Positions 8,391 to 16,011 of a DNA stretch of 16,831 bases are shown in pieces. A program made the translations under genes and the position numbers. This DNA comes from Candidatus Altimarinota bacterium. GTDB lineage: Bacteria; Patescibacteriota; Gracilibacteria; BD1-5; UBA2023. The notes under the pieces were generated by a model. The model saw nothing but the letters and a program-made list of their open reading frames with translations, did not search any database and was not told the DNA's origin. The stretch spans positions 1 through 16,831 of the forward strand of contig CANBWW010000011.1 in assembly GCA_947373235.1 (NCBI GenBank), written 5' to 3'. Position 1 is the first letter of the stretch. Each line of letters begins with the position of its first letter.

Positions 8391-9707
8391 CTACCGAATA
8401 ACCTGACTTTCAATATCAGCCAAAATACGTTCGATCACTTTTCTATCACTCCATGGTCGTGAACCTGATTGTAAAACCTGTACCGTCTCAGCTCACTTCC
8501 CAGCGCAGAGAAGTACGTCACCTTTTTGGAGTATAAGAAGTGCGGTTCGAATGGCATCTTCACGCTCAGGAATGATCCAAAAATTTTCTCATTCGTGTCG
8601 TTTTATCCCACCAGAAACATCTCGGATAATAGAAAGTGAATCCTCCGTATAGGTATCATCATCAGTAAGGATCACGATATCAGAAAGTATATCCACAATA
8701 CGCCCCATCTTTGGGCGTTTTGTCTTATCTCGATCTCCTGTTGCTCCAAAAAGCGTAATAACTCTTTTTACACCTTCGATTTTTTTCAGAGTTTCGAGGA
8801 CGCTTTTGAGGGATTCTTCCGTATGCGCATAGTCGACAAATATCTTGGCTCATCGACGATTTGCTATTTCTTCGAGGCGACCAGGAATTCCACCGATCGT
8901 TGACATCGTTCCAACAATCGTCTCCACATCGACTTTCTGGGAAACAAGAACAGCAGTTGCTGCGAGTATATTCATAACATTGAACTCACCTTGCATCTTG
9001 GATTTGATATGAAATTTATTCGAAGGCATCCGGATATCAAAAGTCACTCAGAGATCACCTGCTTTTACATTTTCCGCACGGATACTTGCATTTTGAGAAA
9101 ACCCAAAAGTATGCATCGCATCCACTACGATTTCTTTCGAAAGAAATCTGGAAGCATATGCATCATCGACGTTCACTACCCCCACTTTCCTTACATCTTT
9201 CCTTATTCCGTATTTATAGAGGTTTTTAAAAAGAAGGAGTTTGGTATCTACATAATTATCCATGGTTTTATGAAGATCGAGGTGATCTTGAGATATATTC
9301 GTGAGAACTGCTACATCATAGCGAAGACCATGAACGCGATGATAATACAGTGCGTGGGAAGAAGTCTCCATAACGAGATATTCACACTTTGCATCACGCG
9401 CACGAGAGATGAAGTTCCATACCTCAAAAGGAGAAGGCGTCGTCATCTTCAAGGTATTTTCTTCTTCAATATCTCCGATGATCATATTCACCGTCGAAAA
9501 AAGTGCGACGCGTTTTCCAGAAGCGATGAGCCCACGCGCAATGAGGTTCGAAGTAGTCGTCTTCCCTTTCGTTCCCGTTACCCCGATCACGATCATATTT
9601 TTCGCAGGATTTCACGAGATCATATATGCGATCACTCAGCGAATATAGTGATACGTGAGACGGATCGGAGAATCCAGAGGAATAAGCTTGCGCAGAAAGT
9701 TCAACAT
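8391..9707 (-). CDS. murE: Mur ligase, MurE type, lacking the N-terminal domain
   Basis: Adds the third amino acid to UDP-MurNAc-L-Ala-D-Glu in peptidoglycan synthesis (cytoplasm), as far as family allows. It has 438 residues with at least six TGA glycines. The N-terminus MLNFLRKLIPLDSPIRLTYH leads within 40 residues into the ATP-binding loop GVTGTKGKTT (42-51), so the substrate-binding N-terminal domain of classical MurE (about 90 residues) is absent. Central-domain marks are TTPSPFE, METSSHAL and LTNISQDHLDLH. The C-terminal domain has DYAHTEESL, FGATGDRDKTKRP and GKGAETVQ. The third-residue specificity box (DNPR in diaminopimelate-adding enzymes) reads DDTY (350-353). Many CPR genomes carry similar short Mur ligases. 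It stops at TAG; the start at 9707 is the only ATG that adds the short N-terminal helix. Confidence 0.87.
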
Positions 9708-9736
9708 AAAAAAGGTATAGATAAATTTTCGTTTGA

Positions 9737-9764
9737 ATTTTACGAAAACCGCATTATTATGCAA
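9737..9764 (-). promoter_or_regulatory. Possible murE promoter
   Basis: On the minus strand TTGCAT (9764-9759), a 16-base spacer and TAAAAT (9742-9737) lie 30 bases upstream of the murE ATG. The -10 matches 5 of 6, the -35 only 3 of 6. The region is the divergent spacer between murE and def. Confidence 0.4.
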
Positions 9765-9780
9765 GGGTGAATATTTTTTT

Positions 9781-9788
9781 TATTATAC
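9781..9788 (+). promoter_or_regulatory. Possible -10 element giving a leaderless def mRNA
   Basis: TATTATAC sits three bases before the def ATG (9792). A start site about seven bases downstream of this box would fall on or next to the ATG. No good -35 is visible, so this is tentative. Confidence 0.3.
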
Positions 9789-9791
9789 AAA

Positions 9792-10289
9792 ATGGCGAAA
9801 CGATTCCAGATAGAAACATGAGAAACCAATGCAATTCTCCGAGAAAAAAGTACTCCTGTAGGGATTCAAGAAATCCCAAAGTATACAGCACTCGCGAATG
9901 ATATGGTAAAGTACGTAAAAAATCCTGACAATGGCGGTGTCGGACTCGCAGCACCACAGGTCTGAGTGAATAAACGAATCATTGCTATATCACTGATGCA
10001 GACCTATGATGATGAGGAATATCGGACGATTGTTATGATCAATCCAGAAATCACCGAACATTCGGATGAAACTTGTAGCGATGAGGAAGGTTGTCTCTCG
10101 ATTCCTGGGGAAAAATGAAGTGTTTCGAGATGGAAGTGGACAAAAGTCACCTTTCTCGATACAAAAGGGATAAAATACTCTCTCAACCTCACCGAACTCG
10201 CAGCTCGCATTATCCAACACGAGATCGATCATCTCGATGGAGTTCTTTTTACGGATCGGATGGAAAATAAAAATCATCTTCTTATGTAA
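9792..10289 (+). CDS. def: Peptide deformylase
   Basis: Removes the formyl group from N-terminal methionine of new proteins; a metalloenzyme acting at the ribosome. The 165-residue protein has all three active-site motifs: GVGLAAPQVG (49-58, the last glycine is TGA), EEGCLSIPG with the metal ligand Cys101, and QHEIDHLDG with His143, Glu144 and His147. Three TGA codons are in frame, each at a glycine. Length is normal. It is transcribed divergently from murE; the ATG follows a -10-like TATTAT so closely that the mRNA could lack a leader. A perfect palindromic terminator follows the stop. The neighbouring gene at 10788 converges on it. Confidence 0.97.
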
Positions 10290-10316
10290 AAAAATCCCGA
10301 ATATTCGGGATTTTTT
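10289..10316. terminator. Bidirectional terminator between def and the convergent gene
   Basis: A perfect 28-base palindrome, A6-TCCCGAAT/ATTCGGGA-T6. It overlaps the def stop and the TAA of the minus-strand gene at 10315-10317, so it serves both. It matches in size and design the terminator at 188-215. Confidence 0.88.
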
Positions 10317-10788
10317 AAAAAGTTTTTTCTAGATTTTTCGAAAGTGTTCGCTTATCTCCTGGATAACGAATATTTTCGAGATAGCGGATTATTTTTTCGA
10401 AAATATGGTACGGTTCGATAGTATCAAAAAGAAATGCATTTCCTGTAAATTTCATCGGATCAAACTCAGTGAAATTCGAAACGAAGGCATTTTGTTTTGG
10501 AAGAATCGGTGTCACTCCTGATTGTACAAGAGAAATCATATCGAGAAATCCGCTTTTCTCGTCAGAAATAAATGCATCAAATGCAAGATATTGAGATTTT
10601 TCTGTCAGTGAGCCATCGGATAAAACAAAAGAAATACTGAGTTCGGCTCCAACTCTCTGGAGAAATTCTCGAATAGTGGAGTCTGAAATATCCATAAGTA
10701 TGAGAGCGCGAGTTTTCGGCGGAAATCCAAGATTTCGAAGCAAGGAATGACGATGTTCTTCTTTTTGAGATGAGAGTGAAGTAGGCAT
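10315..10788 (-). CDS. Hypothetical protein, possibly a lone GT-B C-terminal half
   Basis: A 157-residue protein with seven glycines and no TGA codon. I do not recognise it with confidence. The middle and end (SLVQSGVTPILPKQN, then FDPMKFTGNAFLFDTIEPY, then a helix IIRYLENIRYPGDKRTL) have the order and spacing seen in the C-terminal part of glycogen/starch-synthase-like glycosyltransferases, where a GTGFLF-type strand is followed by a helix carrying A-x-x-R. The catalytic Glu motif of that family is not visible and the protein is far too short for a full GT-B enzyme, so it may be a non-catalytic remnant or an unrelated fold. An in-frame TAA lies just upstream of the ATG, which fixes the start. 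It shares its terminator with def. No signal peptide or membrane segment. Confidence 0.65.
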   Translation of the reverse strand: MPTSLSSQKEEHRHSLLRNLGFPPKTRALILMDISDSTIREFLQRVGAELSISFVLSDGSLTEKSQYLAFDAFISDEKSGFLDMISLVQSGVTPILPKQNAFVSNFTEFDPMKFTGNAFLFDTIEPYHIFEKIIRYLENIRYPGDKRTLSKNLEKTF

Positions 10789-10867
10789 GGATATGCGTAT
10801 TTATAGAGTTATACGGAAACGATATCATAAAGACTGTAAAATAGCGAATATTTTGATTTCAAATTCC

Positions 10868-10902
10868 TTGACATGAGAAAAAATCTCATACACTGCTATA
10901 GT
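10868..10902 (+). promoter_or_regulatory. dus promoter with an inverted repeat inside it
   Basis: A perfect -35 TTGACA (10868-10873) is followed by two -10 candidates: TACACT (10889-10894, spacer 15) and TATAGT (10897-10902, spacer 23). Neither spacing is ideal. The inverted repeat ATGAGA-AAAAA-TCTCAT (10873-10889) fills the spacer and could be an operator. The dus ATG is only 13 bases past TATAGT. Confidence 0.5.
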
Positions 10903-10915
10903 TTAAGTAAAATAT

Positions 10916-11953
10916 ATGCATAAAAATTTCTGGAAAGAGCTCGCTGAAAAATGACCAATATCAGCACTCGCACCGATGGATGGCTATTCCGATAGCCCTT
11001 ATCGTCAGATCGTGAAAAAAATAGCACCCGAAACCGTCGTTTTTTCGGAATTTTATAGTGCGGATGGACTGGTCCATTCAAAAGATCTCCAGAGAAAAGC
11101 GCTCACTCACGATACGAAGGAATATCCACTGATCATCCAGATTTTCTGAAAAGATCCAGCTATGTTTCGAGAAGCGGCCAAGATTATCGAAGGATACGGG
11201 ATCACGGGAATCGATATAAATATGGGATGTCCTGCAAAAAAAGTAGTAAAAAGTGGTCACGGTTCGAGCCTCATGATCAACCGCGATACGGCATTTCAGA
11301 TCGTCGAAGAAATGTCAAAGGCGGTAAAAATCCCTATTTCTGTAAAAACACGACTCTGATGGGCAGATCATGCTCTTCTCACAGAATTTTGTACTGGGCT
11401 TCAAAATGCTGGTGCTAATCTCATCACGGTTCATGGAAGAACCTATCAACAAGCTTTTAAGGGATCGGCAGATTTTACAGGAATCTACGATCTCAAACAA
11501 CATCTTTCGGTGCCAGTGATCGGAAATGGAGATGTGATGAGTTATGAAGATGGTATGAAAAAAATAATCCACCCAGGAGGCGGAGAGTATAAAAATCTCG
11601 ATGGATTTATGATCGGACGAGCAAGCTTCGGGAATCCGTGGTGTTTTTTAGCAGGAGATTACGAACCAACGCTCGCAGAAATCCTCGAAACGATGATGGA
11701 TCACGGAGCACTTCTCTGGAAATGGAAAGATCGAAAAGGGATGATGGAAGCCAGAAAACACCTTGTACAATACCTCCATGGTTTTCCATGAGTGAAGGAA
11801 TACAGAACTCAGCTCGTCCATGTCGAATCTGTAGAAGACATACGAAAAGTCGTCGATACGATAAAAGGAGATCATAAGGAAATCCTGAAACAAAAACTTT
11901 CTGCTTATAATCCAGAAAGTTCTATGGCTGTGTGGGGATGTGGAGTGGACTAA
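10916..11953 (+). CDS. dus: tRNA-dihydrouridine synthase
   Basis: An FMN enzyme that reduces uridines in the D loop of tRNA. It has 345 residues with four to five TGA glycines. The N-terminus contains ALAPMDGYSDSPYRQ, the FMN-binding opening of the family, followed by VVFSEFYSADGL and PLIIQIFGKDP. The catalytic cysteine is Cys105 in GIDINMGCPAKKVVKSG. Further marks are PISVKTRLGW, LITVHGRTYQQ and PVIGNGDV, then GFMIGRASFGNPW. The subfamily (A, B or C) cannot be fixed; the CPAKKV block resembles DusB. The stop codon overlaps the convergent glycosyltransferase stop by three bases, and no terminator separates them. Confidence 0.95.
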
Positions 11954-13092
11954 GGATAAAAAATCTGAGTATCGACTGAATGTGGAAAAAGAAGCACCTC
12001 ATCTTCTGGAAACTGCTCTGATACAAATGGAACAAGAAATGATGAAAAAACCATATGTTTCAGATTTTTGGGAAGAGAAAAACGAAGCAATCTGATATAA
12101 AACCACTTAAAAATACTCTGAAATTGTTTTGGCTTCGAAAGGTTTTTTGGGATAAAAGAAGAAAGAGACGAATCCTTCGGTATTTCTGATTCTCGTGTGA
12201 TATACTGTGGATAGGCTGCAATGAGTCCAACATCATGATGCGAGAGAAAAATTTCTACGCTTGGATTTCTTTTTTTATATGACTTCACAGCAAGAATTCA
12301 CCAAAAACCCACATATCGAAGAACGGAATGCATCCAGATAACTTCTGGATGATTTTTACGTAAAAATGAATGCATCTGAAAATATCTCTGAAATGCAAAA
12401 GATGAAAAAATAAAGAGAAATCTTCTCTTCCAAACAGAAGTTTTTCATGTATAAGAAAATATCTGGACTTCTTTTCAGATATTTTTGAGAGATGTAGCCA
12501 CCTCTTCTATATAGTATTCCGCACCACCTATTCTCTCTTTATAATCATGAACAATAGCTATTTTTTGTTTTCCCGAAAAGAATTTTCCAAGTTTCTGTAT
12601 CCAGATTTCCTGACTATATAGACTTACATCGAGTGGATTTGGAATACCTTTTTCAAGAAAAAGAGTACATTTTTTTATAAAATCAGAAACGGGATCTATC
12701 GGATCAATCGATAGTTCTGCGGGTATAAATTCTCTGAGTCATCACTTCGAAAATCCATACACGGGAATTCACGATGCGAGTGCTTCGAGTGCTGTGAGTC
12801 AAAAAGTCTCAAGAAATCTCGATGGCATGAACAAAAGATCATTTTTCCTATACAGTTCGGCCAATTCTTTTTGTGAAACTTTCCCATAATAGGAAATAAT
12901 ATCTGGATATTTTTCAGTGAGTTTTTCTATCTTTTGAACTTCAGATCAATCACTGCATATATTCCAATAGATTTTATCTTTAAGGAGAGGATCTATAGAT
13001 ATTTTTTTGATCACATCGATCAAAATATCAACTCATTTTTCATGAACCAATCTTGAAGCAAAAAGGATGGAAATATTATTTTTTCAAGACAT
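11950..13092 (-). CDS. GT4-type glycosyltransferase with swapped halves (circular permutation)
   Basis: A 380-residue protein of normal GT-B length with unusual order. Residues 1-173 are the usual C-terminal half: the opening ISILFASRLVHEKGVDILID, then YYGKVSQKELAELY, then the catalytic EX7E motif in SRFLETFGLTALEALASG (E95 and E103). Residues 175-380 are the usual N-terminal half: KIAIVHDYKERIGGAEYY, LSHHDVG and finally FPHSVDTQIFYP, the strand that normally leads into the C-terminal half. The frame is unbroken: counting residues from the ATG reaches Val269 exactly where coordinates predict (12288). Ten of 19 glycines are TGA. The ATG overlaps the upstream ligase gene by 17 bases, implying coupled translation. 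No ATG exists near the start of the second half, so it cannot easily be made alone. Substrate unknown; a surface-glycan sugar transferase is likely. Confidence 0.85.
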
Positions 13093-14377
13093 GCTTCTGT
13101 TTGAGTGAAGAGCCTATAAAAAGTCCAAGCAAAAGAAATAAAGAAAGTGAAACGAGACTCGACTCAAAAGTATGTAGAAAGAAATTCATAACCAGAACGG
13201 AGAGAAATGTTCATCCAAGAATCGGAGAAATCTTGATCGTATTCCAAAGAATATATCCCACAAAAATAAGAAATAAGAAACCAATAATAAATCCTCATTC
13301 AATAAATTGTTGAATATACCAACTTTCAGGTATATAAAAACGATCCAGATTTTCTATGTCTTCACGTTTTGTGTTCTCGAGATTCATCACGTATCTATAG
13401 GCAGGTCCAGCACTTCCGAGACCCTGTCAAAATGGATGGTCGAGAAAACGATTATATCCTACAAGCATACGCTCAGAATGACCTTTCGTAGAGCCTTCAC
13501 GATCAAATATCGCGCGCATATTATCTGAAAATATATACGTGATCGATGCTCAGAGGAGCCCAAGAAGAACAAAGAAACTCAACATCTGAATTTTATATTT
13601 CTTCCAAAGATTTCCTAGAGAAAAAAGGATAATAATACCAACTCATGCAAAGAGCCCAAGAAGTGCACTTCGAGAATATGTATAATAGATAGCCATAACG
13701 CCTACAGAAAGGACGATACCCAAAACAAAATACCAATTTTTTTTCATTCGAAAATAATACGTCAAGATTCCCATGTATATGAGGAGATATGCTCACATCG
13801 TATTTGGTCCATCGAATATACCTTGGAGTCGACGCACATTGGCACCATCCACCCCATGAAAAATAGGAATCGACCCACCAAATTGCCAATTCGAAGGATT
13901 TCCAGAAAACCCAAGATACAACAGCCAATCTTCTGAAAAAGGCCACTTTAAAGACATACCAGCAACGAGAGCAATACCACTCGAAATCAGAAAAATACGC
14001 AGATAATATGAAATTGGTTTTTGTAAAAGAGGATATCCGTGGATCAGCAGAAGAAAAGCGATAAAAAAACTAAAATCATATCTTCCTCCGTAAATAATCC
14101 CATGAAACCGAGTAGTAAAAAGAGTTATAAGAACTAAGATTCATCAGTAAAGTGTAAAAAGAGTATCGTATGTATTCCATCGAAAATTGATCTTTTTTTT
14201 ACTGATATTGTAGACTAAAACAATACCCATAAGAACCAAAAGAAGTTCTTTCAAAAAAGAAAGTCCAGGAATTCAGAGTTTTTCACTTGTGAAAACGGAT
14301 ATAACAGTAACAAATGGTAATAAAACGATGAGAATTCGAAAAGAGATATCGAAAAGAGATTGAGAAAAGCGTTCCAT
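13076..14377 (-). CDS. O-antigen ligase / Wzy-polymerase-like membrane protein
   Basis: A 433-residue polytopic membrane protein, visible only with TGA as Gly. At least nine hydrophobic segments run through the protein, starting at about residue 10. A large hydrophilic loop (about 285-350) carries HSERMLVGYNRFLDHPFGQG (300-319), the R...HPxxGxGxG pattern of the Wzy_C domain; SRSALLG (235-241) precedes it as in the family. Such proteins either ligate lipid-linked glycan to an acceptor or polymerise repeat units outside the membrane. With no sign of lipopolysaccharide, attachment or polymerisation of a surface polysaccharide or glycosylation of a protein is more likely. It heads a two-gene minus-strand operon with the overlapping glycosyltransferase. 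Its promoter region is shared with the divergent ferredoxin gene. Confidence 0.82.
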
Positions 14378-14390
14378 AGAAAAAGAAATT

Positions 14391-14430
14391 ATCTTGCGAA
14401 TAGTAAGTATTTCTCTATAATACGCAAGAT
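14391..14430. promoter_or_regulatory. Divergent promoter region framed by a perfect 8-bp inverted repeat
   Basis: ATCTTGCG (14391-14398) and CGCAAGAT (14423-14430) are a perfect inverted repeat 24 bases apart. On the plus strand TTGCGA in the left arm and TATAAT (14416-14421), spacer 16, form a promoter for the ferredoxin gene. On the minus strand TTGCGT in the right arm and TACTAT, spacer 16, could form a promoter toward the ligase gene. So both -35 boxes lie in the repeat arms and the two promoters face each other. Confidence 0.55.
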
Positions 14431-14447
14431 TTCTTTCTATAAATTTT

Positions 14448-14729
14448 ATGTCTCTGAACCAGGACCATCTTCGATCGATTCGAAATAATCTCAGAAAACC
14501 ACATGTAAACAGTACTTGTATCGGATGTAGTGCGTGTGTTGCGATCAGTGGAAGTGTTTTCGAACTCGATGATGACGGACTCTCTCGGGTTCTTCACTGT
14601 GAAACCTACGAATGACATGATGTCGATGATGCGATAGCTGCATGTCCAGTCGACGCTATAAGCTGGCAAGAGGCTACGGAAAATGGAGAATATGCAAATG
14701 GTCTCGAGGAACACATGGACGTGAATTAA
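14448..14729 (+). CDS. Single-cluster [4Fe-4S] ferredoxin
   Basis: A 93-residue acidic protein with one TGA glycine. The cluster ligands are Cys24, Cys27 and Cys30 in STCIGCSACVAISG, with the fourth Cys66 in AACPVDAI. This is the C-x2-C-x2-C ... C-P layout of monocluster 4Fe-4S ferredoxins, small cytoplasmic electron carriers. Cys51 is an extra cysteine of unknown use. About 20 basic residues precede the fold. The C-terminus is acidic (NGLEEHMDVN). No partner reductase is in the window, so the pathway is open. It is transcribed divergently from the glycan ligase gene and has its own promoter and terminator. Confidence 0.9.
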
Positions 14730-14744
14730 AAACTCATCATCAAA

Positions 14745-15962
14745 CTAAGAAGGATCTATCATCCTTCTTTTTTTTCCGAAAGCATTCTGAGATTTTGGTT
14801 TATATTCCATGTAACGTGATATATTCAGAAGGATACCAACAGAAATCATCAAGGAGATAAGCGAAGATCATCCATAACTGACAAATGGAAGCGTCACTCC
14901 GGTAAGAGGAACCACGTTGAGATTGACTCATACATTTACAAATACTTGAATCAAAATCAGCGTAGAAATACCAAATGCAAGGTATTTTCCAAATAAATCC
15001 TTCACTCATCGAGCGATCGTATATCCACGATAAATAATCATGAGATATATAAACAAGAGTGCAAGAGCCCCTAGAAATCAAAGCTCTTCGACGATCACTG
15101 AGAAGATAAAATCTCCTTCCACCTCTGGAAGATATCAAAATTTCTGGATCGATTTTCCAAATCCAAGACCGAAGAATCCACCACTCCCAAGAGCGATCAG
15201 TCATTGTTTTGTCTGATATTCTTTTCCATCTTTATCTTCACTAGCAAAGAGAGTTTTATTATCTTGGAGAAAGTTATCGATACGCGTTGAAATATAACTG
15301 AGTTTACTTTTTTCACCGCCAGAACTCATTTTTCCTAAACCATAGACTCAGAAAATTCAGACCAAACAAGCAAGAAACGAAACTCAAAGATACCGAACAT
15401 TTCATCAACCAACAAAATAGAGAGCAATAACAACCGGAGCGACGATCAAAATAGATCAAAAATCTGGCTGCAAAGCCAAAAGGAGAAATATTCCTCATAC
15501 AATTATAAAATACGGAACCAGACCTTCTTGAAAGTCACTCAAAAGTGACTTTTTCCGTTTCATAAAGTACGCAAGATAGATAATAAGTCCTATTTTTACG
15601 AATTCCACTGGCTGCAAAGAGAAACCACCTACGATAAGCCAACCACTGGCACCATTGAGTTTACTCCCAAAAATAAGTACAGAAACGAGTAAAGCATAAA
15701 TCAATATCAATATCTGTTTGCTGTATTTTTCAAAAAATGTGTACGTAAATTTTGTAAAAAAAGTCATCAAACAAGTCCCGACGATCACATGTGTTATATT
15801 TTTGAGAAGATAATAATAATTGTATCCACCATCAGCTCCATAGAGTTTAGAAGTCAGTTTAAAAGAAGGATACACGCTCACAGAACTGATCATGATCATC
15901 CCAAATATAACTAAACCCATAACCAAAAAAAGGAGGGTGGTATCGATAGATTTTTTTTGCAT
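14745..15962 (-). CDS. ftsW: FtsW/RodA/SpoVE-family peptidoglycan polymerase
   Basis: A 405-residue SEDS glycosyltransferase that polymerises lipid II at the division site (FtsW) or along the side wall (RodA). About ten membrane segments are seen. Family marks: NGASGWLIVGGFSLQPVEFV, where W-x-x-x-G and QP-x-E are typical; ALQPDFGS with the catalytic Asp; the LGSGGFFGLGFGKS block; FIFSVIVEELGFLGA; and LPFVSYGGSSLISLM near the end. Many of the glycines are TGA. The FtsW/RodA choice is uncertain; the SYGGSS ending occurs in both. It is preceded by a terminator of the surface-protein gene, with CATAAT five bases before the ATG, so its mRNA could be leaderless. An in-frame TAA upstream confirms the start. 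Confidence 0.9.
14747..14775 (+). terminator. Ferredoxin gene terminator, embedded in the 3' end of ftsW
   Basis: AAGAAGGAT-CTATC-ATCCTTCTT with eight Ts in total at the 3' end. The same bases, read on the other strand, encode the last codons of ftsW and touch its TAG stop (14745-14747). Confidence 0.85.
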
Positions 15963-15972
15963 ACAGTATTAT

Positions 15973-16001
15973 GAAAAAAATACCGAGAGAATTCTCGGTA
16001 T
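15973..16001 (-). terminator. Terminator of the surface-protein gene
   Basis: On the minus strand a 9-bp perfect stem (ATACCGAGA / TCTCGGTAT, 4-base loop) followed by seven Ts, between the surface-protein stop and the ftsW ATG. Confidence 0.85.
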
Positions 16002-16011
16002 TAGAGGGATA

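Noticed and set aside
8197..8652. A 151-codon plus-strand frame, open when TGA is sense, starting in the pheA-murE gap
   Set aside because: About 260 of its 456 bases are antisense to murE, the product has no recognisable motif, and sense TGA makes chance frames long.
8991..9770. A 259-codon open frame on the plus strand, the longest standard-code frame in this part
   Set aside because: It is antisense to murE, whose ATP loop and DYAHT, GDRDK motifs are on the minus strand. The plus-strand translation is rich in Ile, Arg and Cys and resembles nothing.
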